This document shows positions 52,359 to 62,318 of a stretch of 64,000 nt of DNA, piece after piece. The stretch covers positions 84,165 through 148,164 of the forward strand of contig NZ_CABPSF010000011.1 of the NCBI RefSeq assembly GCF_902459685.1. The letters run 5' to 3'. The position numbers and the translations under genes are program-made. Origin of the DNA: Pandoraea iniqua. Lineage in GTDB: Bacteria > Pseudomonadota > Gammaproteobacteria > Burkholderiales > Burkholderiaceae. The notes under the pieces are model-generated. The model was given only the letters and a program-made list of their open reading frames with translations, was not told where the DNA came from and did no database searches. Within the stretch, counting starts at the first letter, position 1, and each line of letters opens with the position of its first letter.

Positions 52359-53387
52359 ATGACGACGAAAGAGATCGTGCTGACGACCACGCTCGTCGAT
52401 GCCGCAGATAAGGTCGACTATTGGCGCGAAGCCATGAGCCCTCTATTTGAGATTGGCCTACCGCCCTCCTCCACTGTCTCAGCCTTGGACGGGGAATGTC
52501 GGATCCGTTCGACTGGCGAGCTAATGCTTCTTAATACACGCTTCTCCGACCAAATTTTCTTCCGTTCAGAAGCAAAGGCGAGAAAGGCCGACGCCGACGT
52601 ACTGTTACTCCAACTCATCTGTGGCCACGGTTTGATGGGACGTTTCGGTACTTCTGCGATCGAGCTTCGATACGGCGACCTATTAATTCAAGACATCGCC
52701 CGCGCTTGTATCACACCGGTTGTCCAAGGTCGCACGCTAACTATCGTGGTCGATCGCATATGCCTGGAGCGACTATTGGGGCGGTCTGATCTGAACGGTG
52801 TCGTCCTGCGACGGGAGCAGCCAACGACCCGTCTTCTCGCGGACTACTTGAAAACGCTTTGGGATGTGGCGCTTGATTTGAACGCGGCAGACGCGTCCCT
52901 GGCACTTGATGTCGTTGGACGGCTTATGAAGGCGGGGACCGGCAATGCGTTGGTCATGTCCCCCGAGGAGGAAGCAGCTTACGCAGACACAATGCACCCC
53001 CAGATCCACGCGTACATCCGCCAAAAACTTGCTGGCACTGACCTAACGCCTGAAACCATTATGGCGCGGTTCAATATGTCTAGGACCGGGCTTTATCGCG
53101 CAATGGACGGTGCCGACGGTATCGCCCGAGTGATTCGGAACACCCGGCTTGATGCAGCCCTGGCGCTTCTTATAAAACAAAAGGGCCTGCCGATATCCCA
53201 AGTGGCCTATCAATGTGGTTTTTCGAGCCCTCAACACTTCTATAAGGCTTTCCGACGCAAGTTCGGACACTCCCCAATCGAAGCTCGCGAAGCACATCAT
53301 GCGAACACCGCACCCCCGAGTCTAAGACAAATCATACGTCACTACGGGCGCGTAGAGAGGTCGTATATGCTGCCGGAAATTGCATGA
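52359..53387 (+). CDS. AraC-family transcriptional regulator
   Basis: 342 residues. The N-terminal ~200 residues match the AraC-binding-like domain found in AraC/FeaR-type regulators (DKVDYWREAMSPLF; LQLICGHGLMGRFGT; RYGDLLIQDIARACI; TIVVDRICLERLLG). The C-terminal two-HTH domain has MSRTGLYRAMDGADGIARVI, RLDAALALLIKQKGLPISQV and AYQCGFSSPQHFYKAFRRKF, then FGHSPIEARE, the AraC signature. No ligand can be inferred. The nearest same-strand gene is the split autotransporter 2.2 kb downstream; a regulatory link is only a possibility. Confidence 0.9.
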   Translation: MTTKEIVLTTTLVDAADKVDYWREAMSPLFEIGLPPSSTVSALDGECRIRSTGELMLLNTRFSDQIFFRSEAKARKADADVLLLQLICGHGLMGRFGTSAIELRYGDLLIQDIARACITPVVQGRTLTIVVDRICLERLLGRSDLNGVVLRREQPTTRLLADYLKTLWDVALDLNAADASLALDVVGRLMKAGTGNALVMSPEEEAAYADTMHPQIHAYIRQKLAGTDLTPETIMARFNMSRTGLYRAMDGADGIARVIRNTRLDAALALLIKQKGLPISQVAYQCGFSSPQHFYKAFRRKFGHSPIEAREAHHANTAPPSLRQIIRHYGRVERSYMLPEIA

Positions 53388-53879
53388 AGTTGCTTTGGCA
53401 GCCGAACACAACTACAACCTTATGACTCAAGCCGCACCCCATAGCGCGTTTTTCATGTGCCTTGGTTGTGAGATCGTCGAATGTGATCGCAGCAGTGAGC
53501 GAACTGGAAGCGTCCGCAAGCACTATCTTGCGATGCAGCACATCCCACAACGAGTCCGGAATCGACTGCTGTGAGCCTTGGCTTTAAGGCGCAGACGCCG
53601 ACACCCACGGCTTGTATCGCTGCGCACCTCCCCGCCCCCGCGTCTCGGCCACTTGGCGCATAGAGCCTGCGCCACTTCCGTTAGGAACAACGCTTTCAAT
53701 TCGCCCGAAGTTGGGCGGTCATACGAAATAGCGGACGTAGCCCGCCATGGCGATCGGGGTGATTTGCTCGCACACCGTTTCAGGTGCAGAACGGCATCAG
53801 GCAACGCCGTCGCAGTTGACGTTTTCGACGAAATGTCAGCGAGCAGATTCGCCCTCGTAAAACGCGAGCCACACGAGAT
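53388..53879. other. Gap after the AraC gene
   Basis: Only overlapping short frames; no gene supported. The minus-strand frame at 53523-54017 is long but lacks protein-like composition. Confidence 0.4.
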
Positions 53880-54116
53880 CGCGCGAAAAGTCGCATTAGT
53901 GCTACGGTTGCCATTGCAAAGTTCGCCTTTTATGTTGAGTTTCCGCATGAATGAATCTCGCCGAAGGTGCTGAGTCTCCACGAACGCGTGCATTCGCATA
54001 TTCTGAAACTGACCCAATCACGGTCTTGCTCGGGGGACCCGGTCCGCGGTTGGTCGTGTCATGTCTCCTCCGCTGTGGGTTGAGGATGCCGTCCTAACGC
54101 GGACGGCATCCTTTTT
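53880..54116 (+). repeat. Degenerate repeat, copy 2 (gene end plus terminator)
   Basis: Counterpart of the minus-strand repeat at 254-500, in opposite orientation. Shared blocks in order: GCGAAAAGTCGCATTAG (53884), GGTCGTGTCATGTCTCC (54052), CTGTGGGTT, and the terminator stem. Confidence 0.55.
54083..54116 (+). terminator. Rho-independent terminator, plus strand
   Basis: A perfect 12-bp stem AGGATGCCGTCC / GGACGGCATCCT (54083-54094 with 54101-54112), a 6-nt loop and a T5 tail. No intact gene precedes it. Confidence 0.8.
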
Positions 54117-54295
54117 GCCTACTTATCCAGACACTCGTTCATAGCCTCTCCATTTTTGGGGGCACGCAGTTGACAAAATTGCCATGTGCGCCTCCCTGCC
54201 CTCGGAATATGGAACTGAGCGCGCGCCATTTTGGCTCATAGCTTTCGGCTAATGCGGGATAACGGAATTTCCAGCGTTTCCCGGCGTGCCCGTTG

Positions 54296-54631
54296 CTACA
54301 TAGCCGCCGTACGGATGACGTTCACGTACGCGTGAGAGAGAACGTCAAAACGCAGGGTTGCGGCGCGTGGATCGTCAGGCCTTTTGAATTTCGAGCATCT
54401 CATTTTGAAAACATGACCGCCCCGATCGCGCTCATGCACCGCAATCACCGCGTGGGCTAGATCGAAAGCTATGCTCGCTTCGTCACTCCGAATTCCGGGC
54501 GTTTCGGCTACGCCGCAACCGATCAACCCCGCCGTCAACTGCAGGATCGAACCAGACCATGAACAATGACAATAAGGACTTCGATCGTTGAGTGTGACCC
54601 CAAGCGGCTTCGCCATCTTGAGTCCAGGCAA
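54296..54631 (-). CDS. Possible hypothetical protein
   Basis: A 111-residue frame whose second half (FDLAHAVIAVHERDRGGHVF; KFKRPDDPRAATLRFDVLSH; AYVNVIRTAAM) looks protein-like with balanced composition. The first 50 residues do not, and no ribosome-binding site is clear. It overlaps the next frame on the other strand by 66 bp, so at most one is likely complete. Confidence 0.3.
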   Translation of the reverse strand: MPGLKMAKPLGVTLNDRSPYCHCSWSGSILQLTAGLIGCGVAETPGIRSDEASIAFDLAHAVIAVHERDRGGHVFKMRCSKFKRPDDPRAATLRFDVLSHAYVNVIRTAAM

Positions 54632-54814
54632 ATGGTGAATCTCGCGCTACTAGTGGCATTGATCTCGACACACCCAAATCCGGAAGCAGCCGCCGAAGTC
54701 TTTGTGCAATCGAGTGACCAGTTGATCTCGGGATGGCTGGCACTGCACCTGCCTCAAAAGTTCATCGACTCGGGCATTGCTTATCGAGACTTGCTGCTTG
54801 GTTACTTTAGCTGA
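54566..54814 (+). CDS. Possible small hypothetical protein (82 aa)
   Basis: An internal ATG at 54632 may be the better start. The segment MVNLALLVALISTHPNPEAA, AEVFVQSSDQLISGWLALHL reads like a small helical protein. No family or ribosome-binding site recognised. Confidence 0.35.
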   Translation: MTIRTSIVECDPKRLRHLESRQMVNLALLVALISTHPNPEAAAEVFVQSSDQLISGWLALHLPQKFIDSGIAYRDLLLGYFS

Positions 54815-55586
54815 GCAAGCGCGCGGACACTGATGTTGGCTGACATCGGCCGCCTGGTCTCATCTCCACAACTCGGCATCCTGCACGCGAAACCATCGTC
54901 CTAGCATCTCGGACGAGTACGGCTCTTCATGCTGATGAAGATGACGAACTCAGTCGATCGAGTTTTGGTGAGCCACCGCATTTCTTCCTGTCTCCGCGGC
55001 CCGCCCGGATACCCATTGACTAAGTCGCTCCGCAGCCTTACTGCGGACCTCACCGGCTGTGGTGCTCCCCAGAGCATCGGAGCAACCTTCGTATCAAAAC
55101 TACAAGGCCCCTCAGTCCCGCTCCTGCAGGAACCCGCTGCCCGATTGCCCGCTCTCGACGGTGCTAGGCGGACATCGTGTCACTGTCAGCATTAATAGCC
55201 CTTTCGCAACATCTCCGAAATCTGCACCTGAATATCAAAAGCCGATGAGGCCTTCTTCAAAGAAGCAGCATATAGACGCTGCCACAATGATCAAGCGCTT
55301 GACGCGTTTTCATCAACTTGCAAGACCGGGCTGCGAATCGACATTGGAATGCCATTGCGGGGCGTTGTTGCACACACCTGCAGACAGAGTGACGACCTGA
55401 CGGTTTCGAAAACGCTCGAACAGAGGCCGCATCTACACAGCTGTTTCCTACATGGATTCCTGGGGATTAGCAGAAACACCCCTCGGGGATGCAGACGTGG
55501 CCCATGGCGAAATTTGGATAGCACCAAGAACTCGACGAAGCACAACGCGGGACTGACCGCACGAGGTGCGGTAACGGGGGATCGGA
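54815..55586. other. Gap upstream of the split autotransporter
   Basis: About 770 bp with no supportable gene; presumably it contains the autotransporter promoter. No clear promoter was assigned. Confidence 0.4.
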
Positions 55587-58500
55587 ATGCACAGTTTTCA
55601 GCAATGGTTGAGAGGAAAGCGTATCGTTGGCGCTATGGTTCAGGGCCGGCGCGAACACGAGTCAATCGCGCGAGCGCTATGCATCCATGACGGTGGAATT
55701 GCGCCGACGCTGCCCGTCAGCGTCGCTCCAAGCACGCTGCTCGCACCGCATCCCGTCAAGCTGATCTGCCTAGGCGTGATCACGTCGTTGTCTCTGGCGT
55801 CCCATTCGGCGCAGGCAACTTGCACAACGTCCGGCACGACGACTCTATGCGATCCAAACGTCTCCACTCCCTACACGAGCACAATCCAAACCGGCCCCAC
55901 TACGCCGTCCGGAGCAACGGTCGATGTTGGGACAAACGCACGGGTGATTGTCGGAGATGCCTCCGCAATCTCGGTCGGCGCGAATGCCACAATCAATATT
56001 TCCTCCGGTGCCCTCATCCAGAATAGCGCCGTCAAGAACAGCGGCCTGTATAGCACGGGAGCCAACACCATCGATGTCGGTGCAAACAGCACCGTCAATG
56101 TCGCCAATGGGGCAACAGTGCTGTCCAACGGCACCCAAGGGAATGCCGAGACGATCAACCCAGAAGGCGCAAATGTCGAGATCAATAACCACGGCACCAT
56201 TCAAGCAACACACGCAGCAGCGATCTGGTTCGAGAACACGGTCGGAACCAACTACGTCAACAACTTCTCCGATGGCGTGATAGCAGCGCCCGGCAACGTA
56301 ATCGGGAGTTCGGGCAATGGCGCGGTGATCTTTACTAATCAGGGACAGGTCATCGGGAATCTCGTTTTCGCCGGTGGCGACGACGTACTGCATCTGTTTA
56401 CCGAATCTTCGATCTCCGGCTCAATCAACGGCGGTGGAGGGAGAAACCTTGTAACGCTTAACGGATTGGGAAGCGACACGATGTCGGCCGGCGCATTCAA
56501 GAATTTCCAGACTCTCATCAAACAGGACAGTGGCACCTGGACGTTATCCGACACAATGAGCGGCATCACAATGACGGAAGTGCAGGGCGGCACATTGATT
56601 CTCTCGGGCGACAACACTAAGTACGCAGGCAAAATGTCTGTCGGCGTCGTGGGTGTCTTGCAAGGCAGCTCGCAGAACTTGCCACCGACAATAAGCGACG
56701 ACGGCCTAGTGAGATTTTCCCAGACGACTGATGGCACTTATACGGGCAATATCGCCGGCTCCGGCCGCATCGAAAAGTCCGGTGCTGCGACACTCACACT
56801 CGCGCCATCGACCACTGTTGGCAACACCTACTCAGGTGGTACGCTAATTTCACAGGGCATCCTGAACTTCAGCACCGACGCCGCGCTCGGCGCAACCTCG
56901 GGCGGCGTAAGTTTCAATGGTGGAGCGCTACAGTTCGGCACTTCGTTCGACCTCGCTGGATCTCGCCTCATTACGCTGGAGGCGAACGGCGGAGTTATCG
57001 ACACGCAAGGCTTCAAAACAACGATCACGCAGCCGATCACGGGGCCCGGTGGCTTGGCCAAGAAAGGCAGCGGCACCCTGGAGCTTGATGGTGTGAGCTC
57101 CTACAGCGGCGGCACGACAGTACTTGCAGGTACGCTCGCAGTGGGGGACCCAAGTCATTCTTCCGCCGCGATCTCCGGAGGAGGTCCCGTGATCATCGCA
57201 AGCGGGGCGACCCTCGGCGGCTATGGCACGATCACGGGCAACGTGACCAACAACGGCACGGTAGCCGTCGCTAATGCGATGACCGCATTCACCGGGCAGA
57301 ACGCTGGCACGTTCGCGATCAACGGCACACTCACTAACTCCGGGCTTGTCCAGGTCGGATCGAGCAACACCAAGACTACCGGCAACACGCTCGGCGTGAC
57401 GAGCTACGTCGGCAATGGAGGCACGCTGGCCACCAACAGTTATCTCGCCGGGGATGGTGCGCCATCTGATCTGTTGTTGATCCAGGGCGGTACGGCGAGC
57501 GGCACCACCACGCTTGCTGTCACGAATGCTGGTGGGCCGGGTGCCCAGACGGTGCAGGACGGTATCAAGGTGATCCAGGCTATCAATGGCGCGACGACCA
57601 CGGCGGGTGCGTTTTCGCTCAAGGGGGGACTGATCAAGGCCGGAGCATATTCGTATTTCCTGGCTCAGGGCGGTGTGAGCCCGGGAACTTCGCAGAACTG
57701 GTATTTGCGAAATACAATCGCGCCGACGCCGGCGCCCACAAACGGGCCAGATGCCCCTGTCATTGGCCCGACATTGGCCGAAGGGACACCAGAATTGCCC
57801 GATCCCCCCATGCCCGGTACCGACCCGACCGTGTTGTATCGACCAGAGGTTGCTCTCTATGCGGAGATTCCTAGCGTCGTGCGAATGCTCGGCCTGCTTC
57901 AGGCGGAGAGCTTCCACCAAAGGCAGGGCGAACAGGCCCTTCTGCATGAGGGGCAGGGTGCGCTGAGTGCAAGCTGGGCGCGTGTTTGGGGGGCAAGAGC
58001 GATTTTGCGCAAGACGGCACCGTTTCTCCAAGGTTCGATGGCAACTCGTTCGGCTTCCAGGTTGGGCAAGACTTGTACACGCACGTGCGCGAGAGCGGCC
58101 ATCGTGACCATATCGGCGCGTTGTTCGGGATTGCTCGAGCGACCGGCGACGTGACAGGATTCGCGAATGGGTTCGCGGGCGCCCCTGTCGGGCACCTCGC
58201 GGTTGACACCTATAGTGCAGGCCTTTACTGGACACATATCGGGCCGGGAGGGTGGTATGCCGATGCAGTGGTCATGGGAGGAGGCGTGGACGCCAAACCC
58301 AACTCCGTCGATGGCATGATGGTGTCGACGCATGGCGGCACCGCCTTGGTGTCCTTCGAGGCGGGTCTGCCTCTGAGGCTGCCGATGTCGACGGCCAACA
58401 CCGCCTGGACCATTGAACCCCAAACCCAACTCGTCTACCAGCACGCATCCATCAACAACTTCAGCGATAGCGCTTCGGACGTGAACCTGTCACCCTCCAA

Positions 58501-58801
58501 CTCCGGGGCCGCGCGCCTGGGAGTACGCCTTGCGGCCGCGTACCCGATTGGGGCGGCACGGGCGCAAACTTGGCTGCGGCTCAATGTCCTGCGTACTTTC
58601 GGCGGCAATGACATGGCAAGCTTTGATGGGACCTCGATCACGACGCAAGTACGTGCCACTGCCGGGCAAGTGGAGCTCGGCCAGTGGATAAAAATGGGGG
58701 CGAGACTTGGCATGTACGCGAACGTCGGCACGATCTTCAATCTGGGCGGGGCCCGTCAGCGAATGATTCTCGGCAACGTGGGAATGAGATGGACGTGGTA
58801 G
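55587..58801 (+). pseudogene. Autotransporter split by a frameshift at a G6 run
   Basis: The first frame (from 55587, GGGGG upstream) has an extended N-terminus, a signal core (LICLGVITSLSLASHSAQA) and a passenger of about 700 residues rich in Gly/Thr/Asn. It carries PATR-type rungs (GTLILSGDNTKYAGKMSVGV; YSGGTTVLAGTLAVGD), then a Pro-rich linker, and reads into the barrel start (SASWARVWG) before losing frame. The barrel continues in the frame beginning at 57986 (GKSDFAQDGTVSPRFDGNSF ... LGNVGMRWTW, stop at 58801). One extra G in the G6 run at 57988-57993 joins them into a protein of about 1070 residues. No catalytic motif is seen in the passenger. It could be a pseudogene, a phase-variable gene or a sequencing artefact. 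The C-terminal residue is Trp rather than Phe. Confidence 0.85.
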
Positions 58802-59042
58802 GACGAACGTCTTGGGTTTCCACATTGGCACCGCCGAAAATTCCGTCTTTCCGCACGGCGAAATTCAGTCAATGGGACCCTGCACTTTTCAAGTGAGCGT
58901 CAGCTGAAGTTCTTGTCCGGGCAGGCACATCGGATGTCTGTAGCACCGAATTCGGTCCACATTCGCGTATTGGGTAGCACGCCGATCATCACAAGTTCTC
59001 CGGCACGGCGCGCCGCACCGAGTCAACGTCCGCAATTACAAA

Positions 59043-59064
59043 AAAGGCCGGCATTCCGGCCTTT
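59043..59064 (+). terminator. Rho-independent terminator
   Basis: A 9-bp perfect stem AAAGGCCGG / CCGGCCTTT (59043-59051 with 59056-59064), a CATT loop, then GTTGTTTC. It lies about 240 bp after the autotransporter stop. Confidence 0.75.
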
Positions 59065-59168
59065 GTTGTTTCAATTAACAACACAACCTCTTCGTTTTAT
59101 GCTTTTCAATTTCGTTTAGCTTAAGATTCAAATATCAAGCACCATCCACGTTCTCTTGAAAGGCATGC

Positions 59169-59354
59169 ATGCGATATCTGATCGGCTTTGTCGTGCCCTA
59201 CGCGCTCGTACTTCTGCCACTGCGTTGGTTGGCCAAATCCGGTGAGCTCATAGGCGGCGTCCCCTTGATCTTCATCTGGCTGATCGGTTGCATCCCGCTC
59301 ACTTCACTGTGTCTATACACTTGTTGGCGTCTGTTCGACGCAAAGCATCACTAG
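59169..59354 (+). CDS. DUF3311 small membrane protein
   Basis: 61 residues with two membrane helices (LIGFVVPYALVLLPLRWLA; GVPLIFIWLIGCIPLTSLC) and a final charged tail. This size and topology, directly upstream of a sodium:solute symporter, is the DUF3311 arrangement. The protein is thought to be an accessory subunit of the transporter. The start has AAAGG upstream. It is 44 bp from the symporter gene and likely cotranscribed. Confidence 0.82.
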   Translation: MRYLIGFVVPYALVLLPLRWLAKSGELIGGVPLIFIWLIGCIPLTSLCLYTCWRLFDAKHH

Positions 59355-59398
59355 ACTCGCCTCTCTACGTCGTTTGATAACGAAGGATCGACGGCACC

Positions 59399-60802
59399 AT
59401 GGCACCAGTCGTTTTTTCACTTTTGATTGCTTTCGCTACGACCCTGGCGATCGCCGCCGGTCGAGGCCGACGAAATCAATCGCCGCTCGACTTCTTTGTT
59501 GCATCGCGCCAACTCACGACCATTGCCGTGTTCTGTCTTGCCGCCGCCGAATCTTACGGCATCGGAACGCTCATCGGTTTTTCGGCCGGCGTATACAGTA
59601 ACGGCGCTGCATACGGCGTTTGGTATATAGGCTACCTTCTGCTCGCGTATCCGATTGGATACTTCCTGCTGCCGCACCTTTGGCGTATGGGCAAGCAGTA
59701 CGAGGCCATCACCCTGCCCGACCTGATCAAGGGCTACTTTCAGAGTCGCACCTTCGAGCTCGTCGTTGCCATTGGATCGATAGCGTTTCTCGTCCCCTGG
59801 GGACAACTACAGCTCATCGGTCTCATCATCGCAGTAAGGGCACTTGGGTTGAACCTCCCACCGATCGTCGTTATTGCCTTCGCCACAGCCCTCGCATTTC
59901 TGTTTGTCATCATTGCAGGGATGCGCTCATCGTCACGTATCGCGATGCTCAAGGACCTATTATTGCTGATAGTAATTGTCGCTACGGGAATTTCTGCTGT
60001 AACCGCTGCCGGAGGCGTCGGTCCTCTGTTCGATGCGGGTGGCATACGCATTCGCGCTACGCTAACTGACGAAGAAATCAACTTCGCAATCAGCACCATT
60101 GTCTTTCAGGCGTTGGGCCTGTATCTAATACCGTTGGCGCCACAAGCGATATTCAGCGCCAAAGATCCCGTTGCATTGCGCCGGGCGCACATCTTCATGC
60201 CGCTGTACATGCTACTGTTTCCATTTCTCATCGCTGCGGCTTACTACGCGGCGTCGCGCCCGGCATTGGCAGTCACCCCAAGCGATACATTCCTCGTTAC
60301 CGCACTGCAAACCCTGCCCGCATGGGCGCTCGGTCTCGTCGCCGCTGCGACGGCACTGACCAGCATGTTCGTCCTTGCCGGAACCTGCCTTGCGATCGCC
60401 CCAATTGTGGTCCGCAACGTCGTACCTTCGCTCCCCGTAGCCCGCCAGACCAGAATGGCGCGACTTACCATCACCTTGTTTCTGGTGGTAGTCGTAGCAC
60501 TGTTGCCGATTGCTACGCCGGTCATGATCCGATTGGTCAACATCACCTATGTAGGTGCCACTCAGTTTGTTCCGACCGTCGCGGTCGCGTTGCTCGGGAT
60601 CAGGGTCTTGCCCACCGCCCTCATATCCGGCGTGGTATGCAGTTTGGCCTTTGCTGTGACCGGTGTCGCACTCAACTGGACTTTCGCAGGCGTCAACATA
60701 GGCGCCATTTCACTAGGGCTCAACGTCGCCGTCGTATGTGCTCTCCACGCCTTTACACGCCGGCGAGGACGAGCCGCTCTCGTGCAACGGCGAACGTTTT
60801 AG
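59399..60802 (+). CDS. Sodium:solute symporter (SSS family)
   Basis: 467 residues, start with AAGGA upstream. About 13 membrane helices with SSS-family hallmarks: an N-terminal DFFVASRQLTTIAVF segment, ESYGIGTLIGFSAGVYSNGA, LPDLIKGYFQSRTFELVVAI in the loop, GMRSSSRIAMLKDLLLLIVI, FSAKDPVALRRAHIFMPLYM, and VAAATALTSMFVLAGTCLAI. Such carriers take up monocarboxylates, pantothenate, proline or sugars with sodium; the pairing with DUF3311 favours small carboxylates. The substrate is not determined. A bidirectional terminator follows at 60862. Confidence 0.9.
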   Translation: MAPVVFSLLIAFATTLAIAAGRGRRNQSPLDFFVASRQLTTIAVFCLAAAESYGIGTLIGFSAGVYSNGAAYGVWYIGYLLLAYPIGYFLLPHLWRMGKQYEAITLPDLIKGYFQSRTFELVVAIGSIAFLVPWGQLQLIGLIIAVRALGLNLPPIVVIAFATALAFLFVIIAGMRSSSRIAMLKDLLLLIVIVATGISAVTAAGGVGPLFDAGGIRIRATLTDEEINFAISTIVFQALGLYLIPLAPQAIFSAKDPVALRRAHIFMPLYMLLFPFLIAAAYYAASRPALAVTPSDTFLVTALQTLPAWALGLVAAATALTSMFVLAGTCLAIAPIVVRNVVPSLPVARQTRMARLTITLFLVVVVALLPIATPVMIRLVNITYVGATQFVPTVAVALLGIRVLPTALISGVVCSLAFAVTGVALNWTFAGVNIGAISLGLNVAVVCALHAFTRRRGRAALVQRRTF

Positions 60803-60861
60803 CACCGCCCCAAGGTCATCCGATGGCCGCCACGCAGTACCTGCGCAGCAACATTCTGGAA

Positions 60862-60891
60862 CAACAAAGGCCGGGAAACCGGCCATTGTTG
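60862..60891. terminator. Bidirectional terminator between convergent genes
   Basis: A 13-bp stem with one mismatch, CAACAAAGGCCGG / CCGGCCATTGTTG (60862-60874 with 60879-60891), and a GAAA tetraloop, between the symporter and the methyltransferase. Confidence 0.72.
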
Positions 60892-60921
60892 TTAGTAACC
60901 TCTATTGATTGAAGCTGGCCG

Positions 60922-61806
60922 CTAAGCAGCGCTGGCCTGAATAAGACGTAATCCCCATCCCGTTTTTAGCGTTCCATCTTCACGTTGAATCGCGGCAAAC
61001 GCCGAAAATAGTTCGCCCTTGAACTGTGAGCGCGTGGTCGCGGACATCCTGTCAGTATCATAAGTGTCCAACATGTCCGACCAAAACCGCTCCGGTGTAG
61101 GCGTCCAGTCAACTTCAATCTCTTCGAACACGACACTTGCGAAACCGTGCCGGAGTAGTTGACTCCAGCCGGCTTCGCTGCGTGTACGAGCATCACCGAG
61201 TGGCAAATGTGCAAGGTTCGCCATCGCAATCGGTCTGAGTATGTCTAGAAAGACTTTCCCGACTTCCCCGGTCAGAAAGGTTCGCCCGACGACAGCTGAA
61301 AAGGTACCTCCTTTACGCAATACCCGGCGAATTTCACGGATTACCTGCACTATGTCGTCCATCAACATCAGAGCCATGTGCGATAGCACGTAGTCCACTG
61401 AACCGGTATCGAGCGGCAACTCCTGTGCGCGCCCATTTATCAACCACACATCCTGCGGCAACGCTGCGCGGGCCGCGCTTAACTCGCTATCGCTCATGTC
61501 GACACCGATCAACTTGGTTCCTGCATGGCCCCTATCGCTCAGAATTTTCAGCAGTGGCCCATCACCACATGCCAGATCGAGCACAGCGCGCGACGCCCCA
61601 TCATTCGGGACCCGCTTTACCAATGCATGATAGGACGATAGGTATTCTGCCTCCGTAGACCACGCAGGCTGATTGCCAAAAGCCCGGCGCGTCGCTCCGG
61701 CCCGACGCCGATGAAAATCTCTTAGGTAGACTTCCGCTTGGGACGTCATTCTTGCGGTACCCGCAATCCCGAGCTTGAGCGCATAGTCATCAAATGCCTC
61801 CCTCAT
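60922..61806 (-). CDS. Class I SAM-dependent methyltransferase
   Basis: 294 residues. The SAM-binding motif I is VLDLACGDGPLLKIL (about residue 75), followed by LIGVDMSDSELSAARAAL (acidic residue of motif II), GRAQELPLDTGSVDYVLSHM (motif III/IV) and IRRVLRKGGTFSAVVGRTF, the ubiE/Methyltransf_11 pattern. The substrate is unknown. The start at 61806 overlaps the upstream small membrane protein gene by 17 bp; a second ATG at 61749 is an alternative. In the neighbourhood of two unrecognised proteins it may belong to a small biosynthetic cluster. Confidence 0.85.
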   Translation of the reverse strand: MREAFDDYALKLGIAGTARMTSQAEVYLRDFHRRRAGATRRAFGNQPAWSTEAEYLSSYHALVKRVPNDGASRAVLDLACGDGPLLKILSDRGHAGTKLIGVDMSDSELSAARAALPQDVWLINGRAQELPLDTGSVDYVLSHMALMLMDDIVQVIREIRRVLRKGGTFSAVVGRTFLTGEVGKVFLDILRPIAMANLAHLPLGDARTRSEAGWSQLLRHGFASVVFEEIEVDWTPTPERFWSDMLDTYDTDRMSATTRSQFKGELFSAFAAIQREDGTLKTGWGLRLIQASAA

Positions 61807-62032
61807 CGAAAATGACGTCCTCGTCGGATAGCTCTACTTTTGAAGGAAAAATGGCAGAAACAGCGACCGGAGTGATTATAAGGTCGCCAATCCGATGCCG
61901 CGTCTCGTCGAGAAAAGAGTTCGCTGTGGCGGAAACGAGCGCTAACACAAATGAGATCGAGGAGAACATGCTGACGACGCAATAACGGTTCACCGTCAGA
62001 TCAAGCTCGACAATCTGCAATTCGAGTCTCAT
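61790..62032 (-). CDS. Small protein upstream of the methyltransferase
   Basis: 80 residues from ATG at 62032 (MRLELQIVELDLTVNRYCVV), one hydrophobic segment (SMFSSISFVLALVSATANS) and an acidic tail (SDEDVIFDEGGI). Its 3' end overlaps the methyltransferase start. The frame is also open upstream to 62086 and, beyond one stop, continues protein-like, so it may be the end of a longer damaged gene. Function unknown. Confidence 0.45.
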   Translation of the reverse strand: MRLELQIVELDLTVNRYCVVSMFSSISFVLALVSATANSFLDETRHRIGDLIITPVAVSAIFPSKVELSDEDVIFDEGGI

Positions 62033-62318
62033 CGCGCTTTCGCACAAGGTGCGATATCGTCGCCGCCCCCCGAGCACGGTAGCCACGCCCAGATCGAACT
62101 AGTGCGCATAGCGGGCTTCTTGTCTGGTAAGCACAAGGCGCGGACCATTAATGCTCGTACATCGTCCCCGCCGCATGCAATCATTCCTGCAGCGCAGCCC
62201 TCTAGCGTCACACACAATTCGGTGAGCGCATTCTCGCGTCGCTTTCGCGAACCGGTTCGGGCACCGAAGCATATCGTTGAGTTGCAAGACGAGCAGCTTT
62301 GGTCGATGGTCGCCCTCC

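Noticed and set aside
53523..54017. A 164-codon minus-strand frame
   Set aside because: It runs antisense through the degenerate repeat and has no motif or start signal.
56928..58235. A 435-codon minus-strand frame opposite the split autotransporter
   Set aside because: Antisense of the passenger, Arg/Ser/His-rich and without motifs; explained by codon bias of the real gene.
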